The position numbers and the translations under genes are program-made. The notes under the pieces are model-generated. The model saw nothing but the letters and a program-made list of their open reading frames with translations, made no database searches and had not been told where the DNA came from. 64,000 nucleotides of DNA. It comes from JAICMB01 sp963838885. Its GTDB lineage: Bacteria > Acidobacteriota > Terriglobia > Bryobacterales > Bryobacteraceae. Location of the stretch: assembly GCA_963838885.1 (NCBI GenBank), contig CAWITB010000018.1:164359-228358 (forward strand), written 5' to 3'. Positions 18,232 to 26,870 of this stretch are shown in pieces. The first letter of the stretch is position 1. Every line of letters begins with the position of its first letter.

Positions 18232-19415
18232 AGAGAAAGCTCGCCTTCGTGCTGGGAATCCGTCCCGATGTCATACGGGCCGCGCTGATTTTGGACAAGC
18301 TACGGAGCTACCAGGACATTGAGACGGTCTTTATCTGGTCCGGCCAGCACTATTCCGATAATCTAAAGAATGTCTTTTTCCGGGAGCTGGAGATCGCTCC
18401 TGCCGAAATCGACCTGGGTTGCGGCGGCGATTCCGATGCCGAAGTCGCCGGTTCCGTTATTTCCCGGCTCTATCCCGTACTCGGCGAAGTGAATCCGATG
18501 GCGACGATCTTCCTAGGCGACACGAACACGACTGCCGGAGCCATTGCCGCTGCACAGCTGAATATCCCCGTCGTTCACATCGAGGGTTGCATGCGCTCAT
18601 ATGACTGGCGCATGCCGGAAGAAAAATACCGCACTACGATTGATCACCTCTCCGACGTAATCTACGCCTATTTTGACGAATATAAGGAACAGGGCATCCG
18701 GGAAGGACTGAACCCCGACAATATCGTAGTTGTCACGAATCCCATTGTCGATATCCTTAACCACTACTACTTTTCGCAAAAGAAGAAGTACGACGCCATG
18801 GCTTCTTGCCGGTTCTTCCATGAGCGTGGTATCGCTCGAGCGAAGTATTATGTGTTAACCTGCCACCGCCGTGAAAATGTCCACAATCCGATATCGCTGC
18901 GCGCTATTTTTAGTCTCATAGAGCAGGCATCGTATCCAGTGTACTTCCCTGCAAGTTACCGCACGCAAAGGGCAATGAACACACTCGGCATAAAACCTCC
19001 TCCGAACGTCACAATGGTCGACCCAATCGGATACGAAGAGATGCTTTGCCTGATCGTGAATTCGCGTGGGGTATTCACCGATTCGGGGACAGTGGTCGAG
19101 GAAACTTGCGTGCTTCAGGTTCCTTCGGTGCAAATGCGCCATTCGACCGAGCGGCCACAAGTGTATGACGCGGGCTCGAGCGTGAAATTCGATCCGGCGG
19201 ACGCCGAAAACTATCCAGCGCCGGAGGTCCTCCGTAAGCTCGACTCGCTTTATGGCACAGGGTGGCAGCATACGCTTGGGGACGGTCATGCATCTGAGCG
19301 TATCGCTCAAGACCTTCGCCGCCGCACTCTCGAAAATAATTTTCGGCGACACCAACCCGAACATTATCATGTTCCGATTGAGCGCGCATACCGTGGTGAT
19401 GGTCTCTCGCCGTGA
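18228..19415 (+). CDS. UDP-N-acetylglucosamine 2-epimerase family protein (WecB-like)
   Basis: 395 residues, coupled by an ATGA overlap. It shows the GT-B fold of the non-hydrolysing UDP-GlcNAc 2-epimerases: IRPDVIRAALI in place of the usual GTRPE start, GDTNTTAG, VVHIEGCMRS near 120, CHRRENVHNP near 217 and TDSGTVVEETC near 290. The family interconverts UDP-GlcNAc and UDP-ManNAc or acts on related UDP-sugars. The altered GTRPE motif (GIRPD) suggests a subfamily member, so the substrate may differ. The product would feed the glycan assembled by this operon. Confidence 0.85.
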   Translation: MKRKLAFVLGIRPDVIRAALILDKLRSYQDIETVFIWSGQHYSDNLKNVFFRELEIAPAEIDLGCGGDSDAEVAGSVISRLYPVLGEVNPMATIFLGDTNTTAGAIAAAQLNIPVVHIEGCMRSYDWRMPEEKYRTTIDHLSDVIYAYFDEYKEQGIREGLNPDNIVVVTNPIVDILNHYYFSQKKKYDAMASCRFFHERGIARAKYYVLTCHRRENVHNPISLRAIFSLIEQASYPVYFPASYRTQRAMNTLGIKPPPNVTMVDPIGYEEMLCLIVNSRGVFTDSGTVVEETCVLQVPSVQMRHSTERPQVYDAGSSVKFDPADAENYPAPEVLRKLDSLYGTGWQHTLGDGHASERIAQDLRRRTLENNFRRHQPEHYHVPIERAYRGDGLSP

Positions 19416-20932
19416 TAAGTTCAGAGTCGAAAATAGAGACCAAAGACGCAAGACATTGGCCAAGGCGATGGGAACTTGTATTTCTCGCTGTATTTACCGT
19501 CTTGTACGGTATTAAGGTCGTCAGGAATGCTGCCGTGAGGCCATTATGGCTCGATGAAATAGTGACAGTACGCCTTTCGAATCTGCCTACTTTCAACGAT
19601 GTCTGGGCGGCCCTGGCTGCGGGGGCCGACACTGCGCCCCCGGGCGTTTATTTGTTGACGCGCATATCTTGTGCTTTGGGGGGAGCGGGACGACTCCCCG
19701 CCCGCCTGCCTGCCATCCTGGGCTACTGGTGCATGAGTATCGGCATATTCTATTTCGTTAAACGCTGGGCGGGATCGACACTGGCGGCTTTCTCGATACT
19801 GTTCCTTGCGACTACCATCGCGATCAATTATGCAACCGAGGCGCGAGGGTATGCGCCATTGCTGGGCGCATTAGCGATTTCAATGGTATCTTGGCAAATT
19901 GCGACGACAACTCCGGGCCGCCACGCGCTGTCACTTGCCGCTTTAGCGATTAGCACTGATTGGCCGTATCCTTCCATTACTACGCGCCTATCATTTATAT
20001 ACCGTTGTTCCTGGCTGAACTCGTGCGAACCCTGCGTTTGCGCCAGATCGAGTGGACCGTCTGGATTGCTTTCGTCGCTGGGATGAGCGTCCTACTCGCA
20101 TATTTTCCAGTTTTGCATGGTACCGCACGCTATAGTCTTCAAATGTCAAGAATGCCTCACTTATTGGGCTGCCGCAACGCCTGGCGCCTTATTCAATGTC
20201 TACGACGAGCTGTTCCATCACATTATCGTTGTAGGAGTCGCTAGGAGCAAGCATTATAGCTATAGGCGCCTTTTTCGGCTTCAACGGCCATAGAAAGCCG
20301 CACTACGAACCGATTGAATATACAGCGTTGGCTTCCAGCCTTGCGCGTGCTCCCTTGCATTATGTTTTTTGTGTGCTTATTCATGCACGGTGCGTTCGCA
20401 GCACGCTACGTCCTTGCAACTCTCATTGGGGTCGCGCTCCTTGCGGCAATCCTCACGAGGCGAGTGCCTCTCGCACGTCTTCACTCTCCCGTGCCTCACC
20501 GCGCTCTTCGGACTTATGTTCATGGTACGAGGTTGGCACGCGGGTACCATCCCGGAAATAGATGAGATCCGAAATGTGATGAAGTCAACGACTCGTGAAG
20601 GGTTGCCTGTCGTCATTGCGCTTCCTCATGACTTCATGGCATTCGTCGAGAACCCGCCCGGTGATACTCAGAAACGGGCTTATTATCTCCGAATTCCCGA
20701 ATCTGCGTACGATGCGTACGATTCGACTGCCGAGCGGGGGCTTCTGGCCATCTTGCCATGGGTCCACGTTGAACGAGTAATGGGCATAGATGAGTTCCTT
20801 CGGAACCACCGTGACTTTATTGTGTACGAAAATCAGACGACACCGTTCGATCTGCTGTTACCCGAGTTGCTCCGCCGTGGCGTGTCATTGCGACTATTGA
20901 GCCGTGACGTGCTGCAGGCAAACGTGCCTTAG
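19412..20932 (+). pseudogene. Polytopic membrane glycosyltransferase (GT39/ArnT-like), several frameshifts
   Basis: Starts at a GTG overlapping the previous stop (GTGA). The first frame (to about 19955) has a membrane helix followed by RPLWLDEIVTVRLS, where the DE after LWL is the catalytic pair typical of the PMT/ArnT-type GT-C family, and further helices. The reading then switches frame near 19955, near 20147, between about 20230 and 20310 and again near 20470. Recognisable continuations are FHYYAPIIYIPLFLAEL, TYWAAATPGALFNVYDEL and, in the last part, TIPEIDEIRNVM to the stop at 20932. An intact product would transfer a sugar from polyprenyl phosphate on the outer face of the membrane. Four shifts in one gene suggest genuine loss. 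Confidence 0.75.
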
Positions 20933-20940
20933 GAGAGTTC

Positions 20941-21056
20941 GTTGAAAAGCCGAATTCGACACCGCTCCCTCGCGGTCGCGGCTCTGTAAATAGCTCTAAA
21001 TATGCGAAACCATTCTGAGCCGCGCGCGCGAGCAAGCGCTTGCTGGATTTTTCAAC
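20941..21056. repeat. Imperfect inverted-repeat element with GTTGAAAA ends
   Basis: A 116-base intergenic block flanked by GTTGAAAA (20941-20948) and its complement TTTTCAAC (21049-21056). The arms also share a GCGGCTC/GAGCCGC core (about 20978-20984 and 21017-21023). The left arm contains the G+C-rich hairpin-like segment CCGCTCCCTCGCGGTCGCGG (about 20963-20982). It lies between two convergent genes, so it may be a bidirectional terminator, a REP-like element or a small non-autonomous transposon. I see no target-site duplication. Confidence 0.5.
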
Positions 21057-21076
21057 AAGGTTACGCGCCGGCCGCC

Positions 21077-21595
21077 CTACTCGACTGTAAACGGCACGGA
21101 CGCGACCGTGTTCTCCCATTCCATAACGAGCCGGCCCTTGTTGCCGCCGCTGTGCTCCAGCGTGATCTTGAATTTTTCAACCGGCGCCGGAGGCTTGCTC
21201 ATGTTCATGTCGACGCGCCCCAGATCCTGGCCTTCGGAATATTCGGTGCCCCACTGGCCCGTCTGTTTGTTCACGATCAACTTCCAGGTTGGCTGTCCCA
21301 GCAGCACGTAGAGCGTGTAAGAGCCGGCCGGGACGTGCAGGCCATTGATGTCCAGGTTGGCGGCGGTCATCAGGGAGGTGGCCTCGTTCGCCCCGGCGCG
21401 CCACACGCTTCCAGTTTTTAGCAGGCTGCCGAAAATCTTGCGGCCGCGCATGGATGGCGCTGAATACTTGATCGTGATGGTCTTGCCATTGATGGTGGTC
21501 GAGGTTTCGGCCGCCGGACTGGGCCGGTTTTCCTGCGCGGACGCGAAACTCAAGACAGCGGCCGCGGCAAATGTCATCGAAGCGAATCTGGTCAT
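21077..21595 (-). CDS. DUF2911 family exported protein
   Basis: About 172 residues from the ATG at 21595 (a TTG three codons upstream is possible). It has a signal peptide (FASMTFAAAAVLSFASAQE) and then the DUF2911 pattern: TINGKTITIKYSAPSMRGRKIFG, split by short gaps, followed by VWRAGANEATSL, HVPAGSYTLYVLL and WKLIVNKQTGQWGTEY. The family is common in Acidobacteria and Bacteroidetes and is of unknown function. The gene is followed on the same strand by nothing and preceded by the CHAT gene, 25 bases away, so it could be the last gene of that group. Confidence 0.88.
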   Translation of the reverse strand: MTRFASMTFAAAAVLSFASAQENRPSPAAETSTTINGKTITIKYSAPSMRGRKIFGSLLKTGSVWRAGANEATSLMTAANLDINGLHVPAGSYTLYVLLGQPTWKLIVNKQTGQWGTEYSEGQDLGRVDMNMSKPPAPVEKFKITLEHSGGNKGRLVMEWENTVASVPFTVE

Positions 21596-21620
21596 AACCC
21601 TCAATATAACTGCATTGGAG

Positions 21621-24128
21621 TCACTTGCGCACGGTGCGGAGGTAGACCTGAAACGGCGCCCAATAGAACGGTTTGGCGTACTGCGGCTGCGTGTGGAGCA
21701 GCGTCAGCTTCGCGTCGTGCATGGCGGCGACGGGATCTTTCCCCGCGGCGAGCCCGCCGTAGAACCGGTTCATGAGCGGCTCCGTCGAACTGTCGCTGAC
21801 GTCCCACAAGCCCGCGATCACGGCGCGCGCGCCGGCATCCAGAAACGCCCACGCGAATCCGATCAGCCCTTCGCCCGCGTAAGCGCGCACGCCGGCGCTG
21901 CGGCAACCCGAGATGGTCACGAGATCCGCGCTGATCGGCACATCGATGACGTCCCGCGCATATAGCTTATAATCATCGCCGCGCCGCGACAGCACCACCG
22001 CGGATTCGAGCGGATTCTCATTACTCGCTTCGGCGTGGGCCGCGAAATGAATCAGCGAGAAGCGGTCCGGCTGCGAATTGCGGTATGCGGCCGGCGATGC
22101 CTGGCGCCCGGTGTAGACCGCCTGAACGGCTCCGGGAAAGCGGTCCTGTACATCCCGGATCTCAAGCCCCGCATGCTCCAGCGGCCTATAACCGGTACCG
22201 CTGTAGTCCGCCGCTCCGATCAGAAGCAGCGCGGCGGGTCGCGCAGCGTGGTCGCGCGGTTTCGATGCCGCGATCGCGAGCGAGGGGGCGATCGCAAGCT
22301 GTACGTCCTCAGCCCAGTAATGCGGCCGCGCGCCCGGCACGGGCAACGTTTCGAGATTCAAGCGGTGCAACGGCCCGTCCGGTATCACGACCACGCGGCT
22401 GCCTATGGCGACGCGCGGCGCGATTTGCCCCAGCAGCGCGTCCCACAATTTCGGGCCATTGGGATCGCCGCTGGCGATGGGATCTCTGAGAGCATGCTCG
22501 ACCACATTGCGATAGGCGGTCACAAGCGGCTCGATGGTCTCGCTCCCCGGCAGCTCGAAACGGCGCACGCCGGACTTGTCGATCAGCCACGCAAAGGAGC
22601 GCCGCGGAGCGAGCCAGAAGGAGATCATCGTTGTGCTGGTCTCGCGGGCCAGTTGCGTGAGGCTGGGAGTATCGACTCCGCCGCTTAGGACATCGCGCCC
22701 CAGACGCGCCGCGAGGACGCGCGCGCGGCTGGCCTCGGCGGCGCGCAGCGCCCCGGCGTCGTCATGCATCTCGATGAGGAAGTCGACATAGGACTGGTGT
22801 ATTGCGATCAGGCGCGAGAGGAACGTGATCTGCTGCGCCGCGGCGAGAAGATCCGAACGCGTCTTGTCGATCAGGTCCACCGCGGCGCGGTATTCCCGTT
22901 CCGCCAGCGAATAATTACGCCCTTCCCGGTAAGCGAGCCCGAGATAATAATGACATTCCCACAGCAGCGACGCAGGAACGCCGGATCGCGCCACGACCTC
23001 GCGATACAAACGCAGCGCCGCGGCGGGTTGCCCTCTTCCCCAGGCGATTCCGGCGGCATTGAACGTTTGATACGGTCCCGAGGCGCTATCGGGCGCCGTG
23101 AGTCGGCGCGATTCTTCGTTCCAATGTTCGGCTTTGTCCCACTGCCGCAGCTTGATCAACACCGACGCGAGATTGTCCGCATTGCGCGCGGCGTCGCCAT
23201 TTCGGCCCATGCGGCGCGCCAGCTCGTAGGCGCGCTCATATCCTTTAATGGCATCGTCATATTGCTGTTGAGCGTCATACAACAGTCCGAGCTCGCCGAG
23301 CGCGATGAGCAGGTTTCCGTTATCGCCGATTGCCGTCAGCGCCGTGACGGCCTTGCGGCCGTAGTCGAGTGCGCCGTCGAAGTCGCCCAGGATCCTGTAA
23401 AACGATCCGAGGTTCCCCGATTCGACCGCGGCCAGCCGTCCAAAGCCGTTCTGTTCGGAAATTTTCAGCGCCTGTTGGCCATATTCCACGGCCTCGCTGT
23501 AATGGGAGGACCATTTTTTGCACGACGAGAGATTGATGAGAGACGCAGCTTGCTCATAGGCATCGCCGCGCTTGATGGCCTCCTGTTCCGCTGTATGCAA
23601 TACTTGTTCGGCGCCCGGCAGTTGGCCGAGCCGGGCGAGCACGGCGCCGCGCAAAACATCAACGCGAACCTGCAGGCCGGGATCCCTGGCTTGACCGCGA
23701 ACGCGCTCGAGCGCCGCCGCGGCCTCCTCCAAACGGCCCGACTTCGACGCCGCATCGGCGCGATCCATCAACCGCCGCAGCTCCAATTGAGAGGAGTCGC
23801 CGGAGATGTGGATCGGTTCGGCGGTGAGCGCCAGGGCCTCTTCGATTCTCGCTTGCGCCAGCAGAGCTTCGGCTCGCAACAGGCGGAATTTCCAGAACCA
23901 TTGCGCGGCCGCCTTTGTTTGAAAGCGAGTCGAGGCGGAGGCGGCGGCTTCGCCCGCCAAGCGCAGTTTCCCGCTCGTGTATAGATCCCAGGCGCGCCGG
24001 TACGCGGTAGCGGGTGTTTCGTTATGACAACTTAAAATCGCGGTAAGAAGAGCCAGCAGCGCGATCCGGCTACGGCACCGTGCTGCTGTTGGTGTGCCCG
24101 TCCCCGACCGTGGCAAAGCCCGCCGCAT
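21621..24128 (-). CDS. CHAT-domain caspase-like protease with TPR repeats, predicted lipoprotein
   Basis: 835 residues. The N-terminus has a basic start, a hydrophobic core and a lipobox-like LTAILSC (about residue 34), so it is probably a membrane-anchored lipoprotein. Residues about 45-430 contain TPR-like helical repeats (LINLSSCKKWSSHYSEAVEY, LGELGLLYDAQQQYDDAIKG and others). The C-terminal third is a CHAT domain with the catalytic His in LIHFAAHAE (about 698) and Cys in TISGCRSAG (about 743), plus the ending typical of the family (PFYWAPFQVY). CHAT proteases are separase/caspase relatives, some acting in regulated cell death or defence. The ATG at 24128 overlaps the upstream gene by about 59 bases. 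Confidence 0.9.
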   Translation of the reverse strand: MRRALPRSGTGTPTAARCRSRIALLALLTAILSCHNETPATAYRRAWDLYTSGKLRLAGEAAASASTRFQTKAAAQWFWKFRLLRAEALLAQARIEEALALTAEPIHISGDSSQLELRRLMDRADAASKSGRLEEAAAALERVRGQARDPGLQVRVDVLRGAVLARLGQLPGAEQVLHTAEQEAIKRGDAYEQAASLINLSSCKKWSSHYSEAVEYGQQALKISEQNGFGRLAAVESGNLGSFYRILGDFDGALDYGRKAVTALTAIGDNGNLLIALGELGLLYDAQQQYDDAIKGYERAYELARRMGRNGDAARNADNLASVLIKLRQWDKAEHWNEESRRLTAPDSASGPYQTFNAAGIAWGRGQPAAALRLYREVVARSGVPASLLWECHYYLGLAYREGRNYSLAEREYRAAVDLIDKTRSDLLAAAQQITFLSRLIAIHQSYVDFLIEMHDDAGALRAAEASRARVLAARLGRDVLSGGVDTPSLTQLARETSTTMISFWLAPRRSFAWLIDKSGVRRFELPGSETIEPLVTAYRNVVEHALRDPIASGDPNGPKLWDALLGQIAPRVAIGSRVVVIPDGPLHRLNLETLPVPGARPHYWAEDVQLAIAPSLAIAASKPRDHAARPAALLLIGAADYSGTGYRPLEHAGLEIRDVQDRFPGAVQAVYTGRQASPAAYRNSQPDRFSLIHFAAHAEASNENPLESAVVLSRRGDDYKLYARDVIDVPISADLVTISGCRSAGVRAYAGEGLIGFAWAFLDAGARAVIAGLWDVSDSSTEPLMNRFYGGLAAGKDPVAAMHDAKLTLLHTQPQYAKPFYWAPFQVYLRTVRK

Positions 24129-24891
24129 CCGATCCCATTTTCAGACGAATCATGGTAACGTGGCGGTCGATATCGCGCACGATCACTTCGCCCAGAAAGA
24201 TCTTGCCAAATCCGTCCCACTTGATCGAATAGCCGTCCACATGCATGGTCTTCAGTTCCTCTGGCGGGCCGCTGAGGTCGATCTTCTTCACCAGCGTACC
24301 GAAGTAGCGTCCGCCGTACTCCTGAATTGAGCCGGCATCCGCGAGGGTGTGAAAGCGCCAGGAATTCTCGCGCCGCCACGATTCGCTCCGGGCGCCATAA
24401 TAAGCGTTCAATTCCCGTCTGGTGCCGCACGTCGCGAACGGTTCCTCATCCAGCTCCACTTGAACGGCCACGTTGCCGAGGCGAAGCCCCTCAATCTTGC
24501 AGCCGCTGGTCGTAATCGAGGATTGCGGCGCGTCCCATTCGCTCGAGGAAGTCTGATGCAGCTCTACCGTCTGCACGTGCAGCTTCTCGAGGATGTCGAC
24601 CGACCGCACCAGGGCGCTTATGGTCGTTTCGAAGCGCTTCTCGTCGATATAGCGGCCCGTAGAACTCGCCTCGGCGTGCTCGAGCGCCAGCAATGTTCGC
24701 TTTCTCGGCTGGTCGACGGAAAAACACTTGTGCTGAACCTCATGATGCGAATGTCCGCCCACGACGGGAACGGCGCTCTGGCCGAGAGTCGGAATGACGT
24801 GATTGAGGTTCTCTAATTCATCGAGCCGATGGAAGTGCGCGGCCGCGCCAATCGCATGGCCAGAAAATTTAAAGCGCTTGTCGATCTCCAT
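24070..24891 (-). CDS. Hypothetical protein of the anti-sigma/CHAT operon
   Basis: About 273 residues, soluble, with no signal peptide or membrane span visible. It is histidine-rich near the N-terminus (HAIGAAAHFHRL, GGHSHHEVQHK) and has a C-terminal region with beta-strand character (YSIKWDGFGKIFLGEVIV, HVTMIRLKMGSDAAG). I do not recognise the family. It lies 15 bases after the zinc-finger anti-sigma gene and overlaps the CHAT gene, so the three are co-transcribed. It may be a regulatory partner or substrate of the protease; this is inference only. Confidence 0.72.
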   Translation of the reverse strand: MEIDKRFKFSGHAIGAAAHFHRLDELENLNHVIPTLGQSAVPVVGGHSHHEVQHKCFSVDQPRKRTLLALEHAEASSTGRYIDEKRFETTISALVRSVDILEKLHVQTVELHQTSSSEWDAPQSSITTSGCKIEGLRLGNVAVQVELDEEPFATCGTRRELNAYYGARSESWRRENSWRFHTLADAGSIQEYGGRYFGTLVKKIDLSGPPEELKTMHVDGYSIKWDGFGKIFLGEVIVRDIDRHVTMIRLKMGSDAAGFATVGDGHTNSSTVP

Positions 24892-24906
24892 CAAATGCGG
24901 CCTCTC

Positions 24907-25572
24907 CTATTGGGTCCCTGGAACCACGTCGAATTCGTTCTCCATTAATTCCTGCCCCGGACGGCCTTCATCGAGCGCGCGCACGGCCACGGCATAATGT
25001 CCGGGATTCAGCTTGGCGGGGAAGTATACATCTAAAGGCTGGTGCGGCGCGGGCGCGGCGACGGCCCCGCTTTCTATAACGGACGATCCATGGCGCAACT
25101 CGACGAAGGCCGCGCCGCCGCGGTCCCAGGGCAACTCGAAATCGAGCGGCGTTCCGGCGCGCAGTTTTGGTCCGGCCGACCTCGTGGCGCCATCGAGTGG
25201 AACTGCCGGTCCGATCGACTGCGGCGCTTCTAACTTGGGAATAACCTCAAAATTCTGGTACCCGATGAGGCCCGCGCAAGCCAATAGCCCGGCGGCATAA
25301 GCCACGGATGGATGCAGCCATGCGAACCACCCGGGGGATGAGGCCCGTTCCGGTTTGGACTTGCCCGCGTCTTTGCGAAGTGGGTCCGCGAGAAGCGGAC
25401 TGGCGAGAAGGGGCTTGGCTCGTTCCAAGAAAGTCGCGGTGGCCCGCACATCTTCGGCGCACAAGGCGCAGGAGAAGTAGTGCTCCTCAAATTCATTCTG
25501 TTCACCCGGCGGCATCTCGCCGAGAAAGTAGCGCTCGACGGCTTGGTTCTTTACTGCAAGTTCATGTTCCAT
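24907..25572 (-). CDS. Zinc-finger anti-sigma factor, single-pass membrane protein
   Basis: About 221 residues from ATG 25572 (25587 possible). Residues about 15-45 carry the ZAS zinc-binding motif HxxxCxxC (EEHYFSCALCAEDV) preceded by AVERYFLGEMPPGEQNEFEEH, typical of anti-sigma factors and putative zinc-finger proteins of Acidobacteria. One membrane helix lies near residues 95-112 (AYAAGLLACAGLIGYQ), followed by a periplasmic part. Such proteins hold an ECF sigma factor at the membrane until a signal releases it. No sigma-factor gene is visible next to it in this window, which is unusual. Confidence 0.82.
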   Translation of the reverse strand: MEHELAVKNQAVERYFLGEMPPGEQNEFEEHYFSCALCAEDVRATATFLERAKPLLASPLLADPLRKDAGKSKPERASSPGWFAWLHPSVAYAAGLLACAGLIGYQNFEVIPKLEAPQSIGPAVPLDGATRSAGPKLRAGTPLDFELPWDRGGAAFVELRHGSSVIESGAVAAPAPHQPLDVYFPAKLNPGHYAVAVRALDEGRPGQELMENEFDVVPGTQ

Positions 25573-25727
25573 GCGTCCCGCACTCATTTAGTGAAGCGGT
25601 TCGGAGCTTCGTTTCATCTCAATGGATCGCAATGTGGTTTGTCAAGGGGCCGGTTTAGTACTATACGCAGCGGCTTATAGCGGGGCATCGTAGTACTGTG
25701 GCTGCTGAGCGTCCGTTTGCGCGGGAG

Positions 25728-26858
25728 TTACAGATTTCCGCGCGCCGCCTGCTCCCGCTCAATGGCCTCGAACAGCGCCTTGAAATTTCCTTTCCCGAAG
25801 CTGCGGCTGCCTTTGCGCTGGATGATCTCGTAAAACAAGGTGGGGCGGTCTTCCACCGGCTTCGTGAAGATCTGAAGCATGTAACCTTCGTCGTCACGAT
25901 CCACTAGAACGCCAAGCTCGGCCAGCGCATCGATGGGCTCGTCGATTTTTCCACAGCGCTTTTCGAGATCGTCGTAATACGCCGTTGGCACGCGCAGGAA
26001 TTCGACGCCCTGGGAGCGCAGGGCCGAAACGCTTTGGACGATGTCGTCCGTGGCCATGGCAATATGCTGCACGCCGGGACCTTTATAGAACTCCAGATAT
26101 TCCTCGATCTGCGATTTCCTGCGGCCCTCGGCGGGTTCATTGATGGGGAACTTGACGCGATCGTTCCCATTGGCCATCACTTTCGACATGAGCGCCGAAT
26201 ACTCCGTGCTGATGTCCTTGTCGTCAAAATGCTGGTATAGACGAAAGCCCATCACGTCGCGATAAAAGTCGACCCACTTGTTCATTTCGCCCCAGCCGAC
26301 ATTGGCCACCATGTGGTCGATGTGCTTGAGACCAGCCGGCCGCGAAACGGGGTCCGCGCTTTCAACGGCCACGAAGCCGGGCAGGAAAGCCCCGTGATAA
26401 TCGCGCCGCTCGACAAAGGCGTGGACGGTGTCGCCATAGGCGGCGATGGAGGAAATGCAAACTTCCCCGTGCGAGTCGCTGAAACGCGCCGGCTTGCCGA
26501 GGCCTCGTGCGCCGCGCCTAGTCGTTTCCTCGTACGCCGCCGCGGCATCGTCCACCCACAGAGCGATTTCATGCACGCCGTCACCATGCGCGTAAATGTG
26601 CTCCGCGATGGCGTTATCGGGCTGCAGCGGCGTCGTGAGGACAAACCGGATTTTGTTCTGTTCGACGACATAGGAGACGCGATCGCGCGCGCCGGTCTCC
26701 GGGCCGCGGTAGGCCGCCAGCCTCATGCCGAACGCCGCGCGGTAATAATAGGCGGCTTGTTTGGCATTACCGACGTAAAATTCGACGTAATCCGTGCCGT
26801 TGAGCGGCAGGAAATCCTTTTGCGTCTCGCGCTCGACCGATCTCTCCGTCAGTTGCAT
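25728..26858 (-). CDS. hpd: 4-hydroxyphenylpyruvate dioxygenase
   Basis: 376 residues, full length for the family. Two vicinal-oxygen-chelate domains are visible. The iron ligands are in place: His in KHIDHMVANV (about 180), His in GVQHIAMATDD (about 263) and Glu in LFYEIIQRKGSRSFGKGNFK (about 342), a C-terminal block diagnostic of HPPD. The enzyme converts 4-hydroxyphenylpyruvate to homogentisate in tyrosine catabolism. It lies 12 bases downstream of an aminotransferase gene that could supply its substrate. No homogentisate dioxygenase gene is visible in the window. Confidence 0.97.
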   Translation of the reverse strand: MQLTERSVERETQKDFLPLNGTDYVEFYVGNAKQAAYYYRAAFGMRLAAYRGPETGARDRVSYVVEQNKIRFVLTTPLQPDNAIAEHIYAHGDGVHEIALWVDDAAAAYEETTRRGARGLGKPARFSDSHGEVCISSIAAYGDTVHAFVERRDYHGAFLPGFVAVESADPVSRPAGLKHIDHMVANVGWGEMNKWVDFYRDVMGFRLYQHFDDKDISTEYSALMSKVMANGNDRVKFPINEPAEGRRKSQIEEYLEFYKGPGVQHIAMATDDIVQSVSALRSQGVEFLRVPTAYYDDLEKRCGKIDEPIDALAELGVLVDRDDEGYMLQIFTKPVEDRPTLFYEIIQRKGSRSFGKGNFKALFEAIEREQAARGNL

Positions 26859-26870
26859 ATCTTGCTCCCA

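Noticed and set aside
22764..23984. 406-codon plus-strand open frame
   Set aside because: It is antisense to the CHAT-TPR gene and has no recognisable motif or ribosome site.
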